A stretch of 64,000 nucleotides of DNA from assembly GCF_030450055.1 (NCBI RefSeq), contig NZ_CP118480.1, positions 496,001 through 560,000 on the forward strand, in the 5' to 3' direction. Each line of letters starts with the position of its first letter. Position 1 is the stretch's first letter. Shown one piece after another: positions 19,232 to 29,037 of this stretch. Under the pieces are notes generated by a model that was not told where the DNA came from, did no database searches, and saw only the letters and a list, made by a program, of their open reading frames with translations. The DNA is from Gallaecimonas kandeliae (GTDB taxonomy: Bacteria; Pseudomonadota; Gammaproteobacteria; Enterobacterales; Gallaecimonadaceae). The position numbers and the translations under genes were made by a program.

Positions 19232-19993
19232 GTGATACGCGAGGCGGTTTGGCTTGGCCTGTTGTACTGCTGTACCTGGAGCGCGGCCGAGGCGAAGGAC
19301 ATGCCTGAACAAGGGAAGCCACTCGTGTTCGGCACCGAAGCCACCTATCCCCCCTTCGAATACCGCGACGACGCCGGCCAGCTGGTGGGGGTCGACGTGG
19401 ATATCGCCCATGCCATCTGTGAAGAGTTGCAGCGGCCCTGCATCATCATCGAGCACCCCTTCGACAGCCTGCTGGACGAGTTGGAAGGTGGGGACCTGGA
19501 CGCCGTCATAGCGGCCTTGGACATTTCTTCACACTATGACAACGACATCCGTTTCTCCGACCCTTACTACCGCAACGCCGCCGTCTACGTGACCCTCAAG
19601 AGCTCCACGGACCGTGTCGCCCACTCCGGCTACATAGGGGTGCAGAACGGCTCCAGCCACCAGCAGTACCTCATCGACCAACGCCAGTGGCAGCTCACCA
19701 GCTACGACGAGCTGAACGGCGCCCTTAACGAACTGCGCCAGGGCCGGATCAGCGCCATCTTCGTGGACTCGGCCGTGGCCAACGCCTGGCTGTCCGACCC
19801 CAACAACAGCGACCTGCGCCTGATGGGCAGCCCGGTGCGCGACCTTCGCTACTTCGGCCGCGGCATGGGCATAGCCTTGGCCAAGGGGCGCAGCCAGGAC
19901 GCCCTGTTGGAGAGCATCAACAAGGCCCTCGAAGGACTGCGCCAGCGCAACCAGCTTGACCACATCCTCGCCCACTACCTGAAAGTCCACTGA
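19232..19993 (+). CDS. Orphan amino-acid-type periplasmic binding protein (SBP_bac_3)
   Basis: 253 residues. A short signal peptide (1-20) precedes a type II periplasmic binding fold of family 3: GTEATYPPFEYRDDAGQLVGVDVDIA at 33-58 is the classic opening, and DAVIAALDISSHYDNDIRFSDPY the substrate-lobe motif. Relatives bind arginine, lysine, histidine or glutamine. No permease or ATPase gene is nearby, so it either serves a transporter elsewhere or acts as a sensor-like binding protein. The start is GTG. Its position between argR and mdh suggests a link to arginine, but the ligand cannot be read from sequence. Confidence 0.88.
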   Translation: MIREAVWLGLLYCCTWSAAEAKDMPEQGKPLVFGTEATYPPFEYRDDAGQLVGVDVDIAHAICEELQRPCIIIEHPFDSLLDELEGGDLDAVIAALDISSHYDNDIRFSDPYYRNAAVYVTLKSSTDRVAHSGYIGVQNGSSHQQYLIDQRQWQLTSYDELNGALNELRQGRISAIFVDSAVANAWLSDPNNSDLRLMGSPVRDLRYFGRGMGIALAKGRSQDALLESINKALEGLRQRNQLDHILAHYLKVH

Positions 19994-20114
19994 TCTTGAC
20001 GCCCACCGGGCCAGCTCCCAGCGCCGCTTAGCCTGGCGCCAATTGTTTTTTGACCGCTCTTGGGCTAAGGTGCAGCGCACACCTGAACAGGTCAGACAAT
20101 AGGGAGAAAATGCG

Positions 20115-21056
20115 ATGAAAGTTGCCGTTCTTGGCGCCGCCGGTGGTATCGGTCAGGCTCTGTCTCTGCTGCTTAAAACCCAGCTGCCCGCCGGTTCCGA
20201 ACTGGCCCTCTATGACGTTGCCCCGGTTGTTCCCGGTGTTGCCGTTGATCTGAGCCACATCCCCACCGCCGTCAAGGTAGCTGGTTTCGGTCAAGACAAG
20301 CTGGCCGAAGCCCTGACCGGTGCCGACGTTGTGTTGATCCCCGCCGGCGTGCCCCGCAAGCCCGGCATGGACCGTTCCGACCTCTTCAACGTCAACGCCG
20401 GCATAGTGCGCGCCCTGGTGGAAGCCATCGCCGACAACTGCCCCAAGGCGCTGATCGGTATCATCACCAACCCCGTCAACACCACTGTGGCCATCGCCGC
20501 AGAAGTGCTGAAGGCCAAAGGCGTTTACGACAAGGCCCGCCTGTTCGGCGTGACCACCCTGGACGTGATCCGCGCCGAGACCTTCATCGGTGAAGCCATG
20601 GGCAAAAACCCCGCCGACGTACAGATCAACGTCATCGGCGGCCACTCCGGCGTGACCATTCTGCCGCTGCTGTCCCAGGTCGAAGGCCTGAAGCTGTCTG
20701 ACGACGAAATCGCCGCCATGACCAAGCGTATCCAGAACGCCGGCACCGAAGTGGTTGAAGCCAAGGCCGGTGGCGGCTCCGCCACCCTGTCCATGGGCCA
20801 GGCTGCCGCCCGTTTCGGCCTGTCCCTGATCCGTGGCCTGAACGGCGAAGCCAACGTCATCGAGTGCGCCTACGTTGACGGCGGCTCCGAGCACGCCCGC
20901 TTCTTCGCCCAACCTATCCGCCTGGGCAAGAACGGCGTCGAAGAAGTGCTGGGCTACGGCGAGATCTCTGCCTTCGAGCAGGCCGCCCTGGACGGCATGC
21001 TGCCCACCCTGAAGGGCGACATCGCCCTGGGTGAGGAGTTCGTGAACGGCAAATAA
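20115..21056 (+). CDS. mdh: Malate dehydrogenase
   Basis: 313 residues, NAD-dependent enzyme converting malate to oxaloacetate in the TCA cycle. The N-terminus [21 protein letters not shown] is the Rossmann dinucleotide loop. Substrate arginines lie in [12 protein letters not shown] (around 81-87) and LDVIRAETF, and the catalytic His is in VIGGHSG (about 177). AGGGAGAAAATGCG precedes the ATG. A plausible promoter, TTGTTT-N17-TAAGGT, lies just upstream. Monocistronic, with a strong terminator. Confidence 0.98.
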   Translation: MKVAVLGAAGGIGQALSLLLKTQLPAGSELALYDVAPVVPGVAVDLSHIPTAVKVAGFGQDKLAEALTGADVVLIPAGVPRKPGMDRSDLFNVNAGIVRALVEAIADNCPKALIGIITNPVNTTVAIAAEVLKAKGVYDKARLFGVTTLDVIRAETFIGEAMGKNPADVQINVIGGHSGVTILPLLSQVEGLKLSDDEIAAMTKRIQNAGTEVVEAKAGGGSATLSMGQAAARFGLSLIRGLNGEANVIECAYVDGGSEHARFFAQPIRLGKNGVEEVLGYGEISAFEQAALDGMLPTLKGDIALGEEFVNGK

Positions 21057-21071
21057 GGCCGGCACGAAACG

Positions 21072-21101
21072 AAAAAGGGAGCCTTAAGGCTCCCTTTTTT
21101 A
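21072..21101 (+). terminator. Terminator after mdh (bidirectional)
   Basis: AAAAAGGGAGCC-TTAA-GGCTCCCTTTTTT is near-perfectly symmetric, so it can end both mdh and the convergent VOC gene whose stop is 2 bp away. Confidence 0.92.
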
Positions 21102-21102
21102 T

Positions 21103-21471
21103 TCACGCTTCCAAGTGGTAGGCGCGGATGCGGTTGCCGTCGGGGTCGGCCGCCACCAGGGTGTAGCCAAAATCCATAGCCTCCGGTGTCTGCAGTATCT
21201 CCAGGCCCAGGTTGGTCCAGTCCTGGTAGAGATTGTCCACCTCGTGACGAGAGTCCAGGGGGATGCCGAGTTCGCCGCTGCCCTGGGGCGCCGTGACGAC
21301 CGGAGCCACCTGGTCCTGGCGCCAGAGGCCGAGCTTGAGCCCTGACTCCCAGACGAAGAGGGCAAAGGTCTCCGACTGTTCTACGGGTTGCCTGCCCAGC
21401 AGTTGCTGGTAGAAGCGGGATGAGCCTATGGGATCGGCGACGTAGAGCATGACGATACCGGGGTTGAGCAT
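21103..21471 (-). CDS. VOC family protein (glyoxalase/bleomycin-resistance fold)
   Basis: 122 residues. It starts MLNPGIVMLYVAD, the first beta strand of a vicinal-oxygen-chelate module, and ends with GYTLVAADPDGNRIRAYHLE, the typical DPDGN turn. AAGGAGA lies 4 bp before the ATG at 21471, ruling out the longer reading upstream. Function is unknown: VOC proteins include metal-dependent lyases, dioxygenases and antibiotic-binding proteins. It lies 75 bp downstream of a WYL-domain regulator on the same strand, with a perfect palindrome between, so the regulator probably controls it. Confidence 0.8.
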   Translation of the reverse strand: MLNPGIVMLYVADPIGSSRFYQQLLGRQPVEQSETFALFVWESGLKLGLWRQDQVAPVVTAPQGSGELGIPLDSRHEVDNLYQDWTNLGLEILQTPEAMDFGYTLVAADPDGNRIRAYHLEA

Positions 21472-21533
21472 GGGGTTCTCCTTGGTTTGCCTTTGGCCAG
21501 GCTTGGCCACGACAAGGAGATTAGGGCAGGGCA

Positions 21534-21550
21534 CTGACAGTTTCTGTCAG
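21534..21550. promoter_or_regulatory. Perfect palindrome CTGACAG-TTT-CTGTCAG, candidate operator
   Basis: A 7-3-7 inverted repeat lying at the end of the WYL regulator gene and 63 bp upstream of the VOC start codon. It covers the regulator's stop codon. No T-run follows, so it is not a terminator; an operator for the VOC gene is the simplest reading. Confidence 0.55.
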
Positions 21551-22239
21551 TAGCCTTGTGGGGGCTGTCCATGGACCTGGCGCCACTGGTGCATCAGCTG
21601 GCGGCGGCCGGGGTAGGGCTCTGCCAGGAGTTCTATGGCCAGCAACCGGTCGGTGCGGAAATGGCGGAAGGCCTGGCGGCTCTCGCACCAGGCGGCGACT
21701 ATCCTGACCTGCTCGAAAAAGCCGATGGCGATGGGCCAGATCAGCCGTTGGCTCTCCTGGCCCTGCTGGTCCTGGTAGCGGATCCGCAGTTTGCGCTCCC
21801 GGCGTATGGCTTCGCGGATCTGGGCCACGTCCACCTGGCAGGGCAGAGGAGCCCTTGGGGCCGCCACCAGCAAGGGGGCGCCGGCCAGGTAGTCCTGGAG
21901 CTTCTGGGGCAACACCGCCTCTATCTTGGCGGTGAGGTGGCGGGCGGCTTCGGCCAGGTCGTTGTCGCCATGGCGGGCTACCCAGCGGGTGCCCAGCATC
22001 AGGGCCTCTATCTCCTCTTCGGCCAGCATCAGGGGCGGCAACTGGTAGCCTGGCTTGAGCACATAGCCAAGGCCGGCTTCACCCCGGATGTCGGCGCCCT
22101 GGGCCTGGAGGCTGGCGATATCGCGGTAGAGGGTGCGCAGGCTGATGCCAAGGGTGGTGGCCAGGGCCTGGCCGCTGACGGGGAAACGGTGCAGGCGCAG
22201 CTGCTGCATCAGCTGCAGGAGGCGTTCGGCTCTGGACAT
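21547..22239 (-). CDS. YafY-type transcriptional regulator (HTH_11 plus WYL domain)
   Basis: 230 residues. An N-terminal winged helix-turn-helix (RLLQLMQQLRLHRFPVSG... LRTLYRDIASLQAQGADI, residues 6-52) is followed by a WYL ligand-sensing domain (about 135-215), with the variant LRIRYQDQQGQESQRLIWP in place of the usual W-Y-L strand. WYL regulators respond to small ligands or nucleic acids. It is upstream of and co-oriented with the VOC gene, a pairing often seen for YafY proteins, and is probably its local regulator. Confidence 0.85.
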   Translation of the reverse strand: MSRAERLLQLMQQLRLHRFPVSGQALATTLGISLRTLYRDIASLQAQGADIRGEAGLGYVLKPGYQLPPLMLAEEEIEALMLGTRWVARHGDNDLAEAARHLTAKIEAVLPQKLQDYLAGAPLLVAAPRAPLPCQVDVAQIREAIRRERKLRIRYQDQQGQESQRLIWPIAIGFFEQVRIVAAWCESRQAFRHFRTDRLLAIELLAEPYPGRRQLMHQWRQVHGQPPQGY

Positions 22240-22252
22240 CGGCTCCTCCTGA

Positions 22253-22277
22253 GAAAAGGCCCGGTTTGACCGGGCCT
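22253..22277 (-). terminator. Terminator of ispB
   Basis: Read on the minus strand: GGCCCGGTCAAACCGGGCC followed by TTTTCTC. It ends ispB 12 bp after its stop codon and 14 bp before the WYL regulator start. Confidence 0.85.
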
Positions 22278-22288
22278 TGTATCCTTTC

Positions 22289-23257
22289 TTAGCTCTTGCG
22301 CTCGACCGCCACGTGGGCCAGGCCGATCAGGGCTTCCTTGTAGGGGCTGTCCGGCACTTCGGCCAGGGCCGCTATGGCCTTGTCGGCCTCTTCCAGGGCG
22401 CGCTGGTAGGTGTAGTCCAGGGAGCCCAGGCGATGCATGGTGGCCAGCACCGTCTCCAGCTTGTCGCGGCCGTCCCCTTGCTCTATGGCTTGGCGGATCA
22501 GGGCCGCTTCTTCCGGGTTGCCGTTATGCATGGCGTGCAGCAGCGGCAGGGTGGGCTTGCCTTCGGCGAGATCGTCCCCGAGGTTCTTGCCCAGTTCCTC
22601 GGCGTCCGCCTCGTAATCGAGGAGATCGTCGATGAGCTGGAAGGCGGTGCCCAGGTACATGCCGTAGTCGGTCATGGCCTTTTCCAGCTCTGGCCGGCCG
22701 GCGATGGTGGCGGACAGACCTGTGGCTGCCTCGAAGAGCTTGGCGGTCTTGCAGTAGATGACCTTGAAGTAGCGTTCTTCGGTGGTGTCGGGGTCGTTGC
22801 AGTTCATCAGCTGCATCACTTCCCCTTCGGCGATGACGTTGGTGGCGTCCGCCAGCACCCGCATCACCTTCATGGAGTCCAGATCCACCATCAACTGGAA
22901 GGCGCGGCTGTAGAGGAAGTCCCCCACCAGCACCGACGCCTGGTTGCCGAACAGGGCATTGGCGGTTTCACGGCCGCGGCGCAGGGTGGACTCGTCCACC
23001 ACGTCGTCGTGCAGCAGGGTGGAGGTGTGGATGAACTCCACCAGGGTGGCCAGGCGTACATGCTTGTCGCCCTCATAGCCCAGGGCGCGGGCTGCCAGCA
23101 CCGTCAGCATGGGGCGCAGCCGCTTGCCGCCGGCGCTGATGATATAGAAGCCGAGCTGGTTGATGAGGGCCACGTCGGAAGCGAGCTGCTGCTGGATGGT
23201 CTCGTTGACCGAGTCCATGTCAGTGGCGCAGAGTTGGCGTATTTGGGCGAGATCCAT
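22289..23257 (-). CDS. ispB: Octaprenyl diphosphate synthase
   Basis: 322 residues, trans-prenyltransferase that makes the C40 side chain of ubiquinone and menaquinone. Both aspartate motifs are present: DDVVD in HTSTLLHDDVVDEST (about 84-88) and DDLLD in FQLIDDLLDYEAD (about 211-215), plus GGKRLRP near residue 43. It aligns without gaps to E. coli IspB, including the LIGLAHVAVER end. The usual divergent arrangement with rplU-rpmA is kept. No Shine-Dalgarno is visible before the ATG; the start is set by homology. Confidence 0.96.
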   Translation of the reverse strand: MDLAQIRQLCATDMDSVNETIQQQLASDVALINQLGFYIISAGGKRLRPMLTVLAARALGYEGDKHVRLATLVEFIHTSTLLHDDVVDESTLRRGRETANALFGNQASVLVGDFLYSRAFQLMVDLDSMKVMRVLADATNVIAEGEVMQLMNCNDPDTTEERYFKVIYCKTAKLFEAATGLSATIAGRPELEKAMTDYGMYLGTAFQLIDDLLDYEADAEELGKNLGDDLAEGKPTLPLLHAMHNGNPEEAALIRQAIEQGDGRDKLETVLATMHRLGSLDYTYQRALEEADKAIAALAEVPDSPYKEALIGLAHVAVERKS

Positions 23258-23395
23258 ATAAAAAGATGGTGGCCGCCAGGCCCTTGTCTTGTGTGTCTGG
23301 TGCCGCCGATCTTACACTAAAAGCCCTGGCCCGGGACATAGTCACAATGGGTTCAGGCTTTTGCGCAATTTTTCTACTTTTTATGGATGATCGGG

Positions 23396-23424
23396 TTGCT
23401 GTGCCTGGTCCTTTTCATTAGAAT
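23396..23424 (+). promoter_or_regulatory. Probable sigma-70 promoter of rplU-rpmA
   Basis: TTGCTG (23396-23401) and TAGAAT (23419-23424) with 17-bp spacing, followed by a GC-rich stretch ACGCGCCC as in growth-rate-controlled promoters. The leader to the rplU start is about 60 nt. Confidence 0.65.
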
Positions 23425-23492
23425 ACGCGCCCTATTGTCAGGTTTATTGCGCACCCGCCTCAGGCCGGTGCGGAGAATAACGGAGAAAAACC

Positions 23493-23804
23493 ATGTACGC
23501 GGTTATCCTAAGTGGCGGTAAGCAACACCGTGTAGCTGAAGGCGAAGTCGTTCGTCTGGAGAAGCTGGATCTGGAAGCCGGTGCCGTTGTCGAGTTCGAC
23601 AAGGTGCTGATGGTCGCCACTGGCGACGACGTCAAAGTAGGTGCCCCCTACGTTGACGGCGGCAAAGTTGTTGCTGAGGTAGTTGCTCACGGCCGTGGCG
23701 ACAAGGTGAAGATCGTCAAGTTCCGTCGCCGTAAGCACCATCGTAAGCAGATGGGCCACCGTCAGTGGTTCACCGAAGTCAAAATCACTGGCATCAGCGC
23801 CTGA
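23493..23804 (+). CDS. rplU: 50S ribosomal protein L21
   Basis: 103 residues, the exact size of E. coli L21. It starts [14 protein letters not shown] and has the conserved [21 protein letters not shown] end that contacts 23S rRNA. First gene of rplU-rpmA with a GGAGAAAAACC ribosome-binding site. Confidence 0.99.
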   Translation: MYAVILSGGKQHRVAEGEVVRLEKLDLEAGAVVEFDKVLMVATGDDVKVGAPYVDGGKVVAEVVAHGRGDKVKIVKFRRRKHHRKQMGHRQWFTEVKITGISA

Positions 23805-23819
23805 TAAGGAGAAGTATCC

Positions 23820-24077
23820 ATGGCACACAAAAAGGCAGCCGGTTCTACTCGTAACGGCCGTGATTCCGAAAGCAAACGCCTGGGTGTAAAGCGCTACGGT
23901 GGTGAGTCTGTCCTGGCTGGCAACATCATCGTCCGTCAACGCGGCACCAAATTCCACGCTGGTGACAACGTGGGCATCGGTAAGGACCACACCCTGTTCG
24001 CCACTGCCGAAGGCAAGGTGAAGTTCGAGGTGAAAGGCCCGAAAAACCGCAAGTACGTCAGCATCATCACTGAGTAA
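23820..24077 (+). CDS. rpmA: 50S ribosomal protein L27
   Basis: 85 residues. The N-terminus [16 protein letters not shown] reaches the peptidyl-transferase centre in the ribosome. AAGGAGAAGTATCC precedes the ATG, 15 bp after rplU. There is no cleavable N-terminal extension of the Firmicute type. Confidence 0.99.
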   Translation: MAHKKAAGSTRNGRDSESKRLGVKRYGGESVLAGNIIVRQRGTKFHAGDNVGIGKDHTLFATAEGKVKFEVKGPKNRKYVSIITE

Positions 24078-24093
24078 GCTGAAGCCGTACTTG

Positions 24094-24121
24094 AAAGCCC
24101 CGCCCAGCGCGGGGTTTTTTA
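24094..24121 (+). terminator. Terminator after rpmA
   Basis: CCCCGC / GCGGGG stem with CCAGC loop and TTTTTTATT tail. It separates rpmA from obgE, which are often one operon in related bacteria. Confidence 0.88.
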
Positions 24122-24144
24122 TTGCAGAGCCGTCCTATGCTTAA

Positions 24145-25335
<1,191 letters not shown>

Positions 25336-25339
25336 CGCC

Positions 25340-25367
25340 AAAGCCGTGCCCTGGGGCACGGCTTTTT
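25340..25367 (+). terminator. Terminator after obgE
   Basis: AAAGCCGTGCCC-TG-GGGCACGGCTTTTTG, strong stem with five T. Confidence 0.88.
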
Positions 25368-25402
25368 GTTAAGCTCGCCTTTTTCCTGCCGGGAACCTCA
25401 AG

Positions 25403-25888
25403 ATGATACTGTCCCTGGTGGCCGCCATGGCCAACAACAGGGTGATAGGGCGCGACAACGACATGCCCTGGCACCTGCCCGCCGACCTCAAGCACTTCAA
25501 GGCCGTGACCCTGGGCAAGCCGGTGGTGATGGGGCGCAGGACCTTCGAAAGCATAGGGCGCCCCCTGCCGGGACGGCGTAACCTGGTGATCTCCCGTCAG
25601 TCAGATTTCAGGCCTGAAGGGGTCGAGGTCTTCGCCTGCCTGGATGAAGCCCTCGCCGCCGTCGCCGAGGTGGAGGAAGTGATGGTGATTGGCGGAGGGC
25701 AGATCTACCAACAGGCCCTGCCCCGGGCCAAACGCCTCTATCTGACCTTCATCGATGCCGACATCGAGGGCGATACCCGCTTCCCGGATTGGGAAGGTGA
25801 AAATACTTGGCGCAAAATTCAAGAAAGTGAGTTTTTGGCCGATCTACATAATGAGCACAATTTGACCTTTGTCACCTTTGAGCGTTGA
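25403..25888 (+). CDS. folA: Dihydrofolate reductase
   Basis: 161 residues, NADPH-dependent reduction of dihydrofolate for one-carbon metabolism. It opens MILSLVAAMANNRVIG, followed by MPWHLPADLKHFK with the catalytic acidic residue at Asp28 (PADL), VVMGRRTFESIGRPLPGR for the cofactor, and VIGGGQIYQQAL. Chromosomal type; nothing suggests a mobile trimethoprim-resistance allele. Confidence 0.97.
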   Translation: MILSLVAAMANNRVIGRDNDMPWHLPADLKHFKAVTLGKPVVMGRRTFESIGRPLPGRRNLVISRQSDFRPEGVEVFACLDEALAAVAEVEEVMVIGGGQIYQQALPRAKRLYLTFIDADIEGDTRFPDWEGENTWRKIQESEFLADLHNEHNLTFVTFER

Positions 25889-25985
25889 GATCCAGGCATT
25901 TCACCGGATCCCGATTGAGGGGCAATGCCTAAATTGTTAGCATTTAAGTGCTGTCCTTGCTTGCCTGTTAGGAGTGGTTGACGTA

Positions 25986-26369
25986 ATGAAAGTATTGAAA
26001 ATGGGTGCTGTAGCGCTGTTGTTGGCGTTTACCTATCATCCCACCCCCGCCAGCGCCAATGCTGAACAATTGGTTGCCAGTATTTGCGACTACGTCGCTG
26101 CCAACGACAAGAACCGTCTGCGTTCCAAGCTGTCCGACTCCGGTATCCGCTTGCGCAACATCTATGACGGTATCAAGTGCAATGGCATGAGCCTGCTGCG
26201 TTTCGCCCTGACCTCAGGTGCCGACGACACCGGCGAATTCATCGCCAAGCAGCTGTCCGGCTCTTCCCTGAACGCCCCCGAGGCTGATGGCAAGACCATC
26301 GTCGCCTGGGCCGATGCCAACGGCTTCGGTGGCAGCGCCACCATCGCCGCCGTGAAAGAGCGCCTCTAA
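25986..26369 (+). CDS. DUF3718 domain-containing secreted protein
   Basis: 127 residues with a signal peptide (1-24, ending PASA). The mature part matches the DUF3718 pattern: a cysteine in ASICDYVAANDKNRLRSKL, then LRNIYDGIKCNGMSLLRFALTSGAD with a second cysteine, which probably pair in the periplasm. The family occurs mainly in Shewanella, Pseudoalteromonas and relatives and has no known function. TTAGGAGTGG sets the ATG at 25986. It stands alone, between folA and a terminator. Confidence 0.8.
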   Translation: MKVLKMGAVALLLAFTYHPTPASANAEQLVASICDYVAANDKNRLRSKLSDSGIRLRNIYDGIKCNGMSLLRFALTSGADDTGEFIAKQLSGSSLNAPEADGKTIVAWADANGFGGSATIAAVKERL

Positions 26370-26386
26370 GAAGCTCTTGCCAAGGC

Positions 26387-26416
26387 AAAACCCTGCCCAG
26401 GAGGCAGGGTTTTTTA
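26387..26416 (+). terminator. Terminator after the DUF3718 gene (bidirectional)
   Basis: AAAACCCTGCC-CAGGA-GGCAGGGTTTTTTA. The convergent lipoprotein gene ends inside its right arm, so it can serve both genes. Confidence 0.88.
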
Positions 26417-26827
26417 TTGCTGTTTGTCGGCCAGCTGCCAGCCCTCTTTACCTTTCTCCAGCAATAGGTGCTGCTGGCGTTGGCGCCGCTCTCCCTTACG
26501 GAAGAGCCCGTATTCCATCTTCAGGGACATGGCGGCCAGGCTGGAGCCGAAACGGGCAAAGAGGTCCGGTGCCAGGCCTGCGCCGAGGTCGTGGGCCGCC
26601 TCGGGAAAGTCCTTGGTGAAGACGATGTCGTAGGCCAGGGCCACTTCCAGCCTGTCTTTATCCAGAAGCCTGGAGTCGAGCAGCCGAACCTTGTCTGTCC
26701 TGAGGAAGGCATCTTTGCCGACGGCGCCTTCGGCCAAGGCGGCGGCCCTTTCCAGCTCCGTTTGGCTTGGGCCTGAGGGGCTGCAGGCGGCCAGGAACAG
26801 CAGGGTGGCCAGCCAGAACTTCTTCAT
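26414..26827 (-). CDS. Small lipoprotein of unknown function
   Basis: 137 residues. A lipoprotein signal with lipobox LAAC (Cys15) is followed by a polar domain containing ALAYDIVFTKDFPEAAHDLGAGL and a basic Arg/Gln-rich stretch near residue 112. I recognise no domain. Lys/Gln residues end the protein. The mature N-terminus begins CSPSGPS, so it may be sorted to the outer membrane. It is downstream of and co-oriented with the MCP but separated from it by a terminator. Confidence 0.7.
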   Translation of the reverse strand: MKKFWLATLLFLAACSPSGPSQTELERAAALAEGAVGKDAFLRTDKVRLLDSRLLDKDRLEVALAYDIVFTKDFPEAAHDLGAGLAPDLFARFGSSLAAMSLKMEYGLFRKGERRQRQQHLLLEKGKEGWQLADKQQ

Positions 26828-26837
26828 GTTTTTTCCT

Positions 26838-26868
26838 CAAAAAAAAAGCGCGGCCCCTGGCCGCGCTT
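26838..26868 (-). terminator. Terminator of the chemotaxis receptor gene
   Basis: Minus strand: AAGCGCGGCC-AGG-GGCCGCGCTT followed by a run of T about nine long. One of the strongest terminators in the window. Confidence 0.9.
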
Positions 26869-26883
26869 GCTTTTTCCTTATCC

Positions 26884-28887
26884 TCAGATGCGGAAACGGC
26901 GGATGGAGTTGCGCAGATCTTCGGAAAGCCTGGCCACTTCTTCGCTGGAGACGGCAGTCTGCTCGGCACCCTGGGCGGTTTCCTCGGCGATGTTGACGAT
27001 GGAGGACAGCTTTTCGCTGATCTCCTGGGCCACTATGCCTTGCTCCTGGGCTGCCTGGGCGATGTGCTCGCTCTTGTCACGGGCCTCGTGTACGGCTTCG
27101 GTGATGTGGGTCAGGGCCACGTCGGACTCCATGGACTTGGACACGCAGCTCTCGGCCTGGAACTTGCCTTGCTCCATTGCGGCTACGGCCTGCTCGGCAC
27201 CCTGCTGCAGGGCTTCGATCATGGCCTGGATCTCCTGGGTGGACTGCTGGGTGCGGGACGCCAAGGTCCTGACCTCGTCGGCCACCACGGCGAAGCCGCG
27301 GCCCTGTTCGCCGGCCCTGGCCGCCTCTATGGCGGCGTTAAGGGCCAACAGGTTGGTCTGTTCGGCGATGCCGCGGATCACGTCCAGGATGGAGCCGATG
27401 TTGGCGCTGTCCTGGTGCAGCTTGTTGATGACCTGGGATGCGGCCTCGACTTCGGCGGCCAGCATCTGGATGGTGCTCTTGGTGTCGGCGGACAGCTGGC
27501 GGACCCGATCGGCTTCGCTCTCGGCGCGCAGCACAGAGGACAGGGTGTCTGCGGCGCTGTGGGTGACCTGATCGGCGCTGGCGGACATCTGGGTGGTGGC
27601 GGTAGCCACCTGATCCACCTGGCCCTTCTGCTGCTGGATGGCAACCTTGGTCTGGGCAGTGATGGCAGAGGTTTCCTCGGCGCTGGCGGCCAGCTGGGTG
27701 GAGCCCTGGGAGATGCCGTCGATGAGGTTACGCAGGGAGTCGATCAGGCTGTTGGTGTTGCGGGCCAGGGTGCCGAATTCGTCTGTGGCACTGTCCTCCA
27801 GGCGGCGACTGAGATCGCCCGAGGCCAATACTTTGAGCATCTCGTTGACCTTGTCCAGGGGTTTGGTGATGGAACGCACCACGTAGATGCTGATCAGCAC
27901 GGCGGCAACCAAGCAGGCCAGCATCACCAGGCCGGTGAAGGTGTTGGCGGTGGTGACGGCGCCGTCGATGTCGCTCTTGGTGTCGTCGGCGATCTGCTTG
28001 GAAGCCTTCTGCAGCTTGGCCAGGGAGCCGCGCAGGCCTTCCAGGTTGATCTGCTCTTCCATCAGGGCGCCGGCGGCCTTCTGGTTCTCGCCCAGTTTGG
28101 CCTTGAGCTGGTCGATGATACCGCTGCCGGAGCCGGTGATGGCCTGGCGCAGGGTGGCAACCTTGTCCTTCAGGGACTTGATGTACTTGTCGTCTTCACC
28201 CTTGGCCTTGGCGATGGTGGCCAGGTTGGCGTCGATATCCCCCAGGGCGAACTTGATCTCACCGGCGATGGTGTCGGCCTTGGTGTCGTCAGTCACCTTG
28301 GTGAATTCGATGATGCTGGTGGACAGGGAAAGGAACATGTTTTCCAGCTTGTTGGCAGTCGCGGTGGTGCCGCTGTCCAGGCCGGAATCGATGAGATCCA
28401 AAATGGTGCTGCTGGCATCGTCAGAAGTGTCGGCCACGTCGGACTGCTGCTTCTTTATCTGGTCGCGCAGCTTGAGGCTGGCCAGCTTGGCGGTGAAGAG
28501 GCGTTGCTGAGCCCCTTGCAGGGCACTGAAGCTGCCTTCCACGTCCTTGCTGGTGGCCACCAGGGATGTCTCGTCCTTGATCAGCTGCTTGAAGCTGGTC
28601 AGGGACTTCTGGAGACTGCCGGCGGTCGTCTCAGCTTTTTCCTGGAAGCCTTGGATCTCCTTGATCTCCTGGCTGTGGTAGGCCTTGAGGCCCAGCTCGC
28701 TGAGAACGGCGCTGCTCTGCTGCAGCTGGCCGACATCGATCACCGAGCCCACTGCCAGCGAGGTGGCCCGCTGGACGCTTTTCTGGACATTGGTAAAGCC
28801 AACGAAAGAACTGAAGCCGTTGACCAACAACAGCAGGGCGATAATCACAAAGCCAAAAACGATTCGCTTGGCGACAGTGAGATTCAT
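26884..28887 (-). CDS. Methyl-accepting chemotaxis protein
   Basis: 667 residues. TM1 (about 8-28), a large, mostly helical periplasmic sensor domain (about 30-315), TM2 (about 318-340), HAMP (341-393) and the MA signalling domain, whose hairpin tip [32 protein letters not shown] is intact (positions about 530-562). It signals through CheW/CheA to the flagellar motor. No C-terminal CheR-docking pentapeptide. The sensor domain has no recognised ligand signature. ATG at 28887 with GAGGGA upstream; a TTG 18 bp earlier lacks an RBS. Orphan receptor with no che genes nearby. Confidence 0.93.
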   Translation of the reverse strand: MNLTVAKRIVFGFVIIALLLLVNGFSSFVGFTNVQKSVQRATSLAVGSVIDVGQLQQSSAVLSELGLKAYHSQEIKEIQGFQEKAETTAGSLQKSLTSFKQLIKDETSLVATSKDVEGSFSALQGAQQRLFTAKLASLKLRDQIKKQQSDVADTSDDASSTILDLIDSGLDSGTTATANKLENMFLSLSTSIIEFTKVTDDTKADTIAGEIKFALGDIDANLATIAKAKGEDDKYIKSLKDKVATLRQAITGSGSGIIDQLKAKLGENQKAAGALMEEQINLEGLRGSLAKLQKASKQIADDTKSDIDGAVTTANTFTGLVMLACLVAAVLISIYVVRSITKPLDKVNEMLKVLASGDLSRRLEDSATDEFGTLARNTNSLIDSLRNLIDGISQGSTQLAASAEETSAITAQTKVAIQQQKGQVDQVATATTQMSASADQVTHSAADTLSSVLRAESEADRVRQLSADTKSTIQMLAAEVEAASQVINKLHQDSANIGSILDVIRGIAEQTNLLALNAAIEAARAGEQGRGFAVVADEVRTLASRTQQSTQEIQAMIEALQQGAEQAVAAMEQGKFQAESCVSKSMESDVALTHITEAVHEARDKSEHIAQAAQEQGIVAQEISEKLSSIVNIAEETAQGAEQTAVSSEEVARLSEDLRNSIRRFRI

Positions 28888-28950
28888 GAAGCTTCCCTCT
28901 GACAAATGCTTGACGGCGTGGACTTATGCAAAATGCTTGCCCAAAAACAT

Positions 28951-29000
28951 GGGTTGCCTAGTTTAATGGTGAAATCCCATCCGCGACAGTGACGCAACCC
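28951..29000. repeat. Intergenic inverted repeat GGGTTGC...GCAACCC
   Basis: A 7-bp perfect inverted repeat with a 36-nt interior lies between apaH and the MCP gene. It would fall in the 5' leader of the MCP transcript or the 3' end of the apaH operon. No T-run follows, so it does not look like a terminator. Confidence 0.35.
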
Positions 29001-29037
29001 AGGTTACAGGGATCTATCGACAAAAAATTGAAATGCT

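Noticed and set aside
28951-29000. Cobalamin, FMN or c-di-GMP riboswitch
   Set aside because: Only short phrases agree; the paired elements and the remaining conserved blocks are missing and no fitting gene follows.
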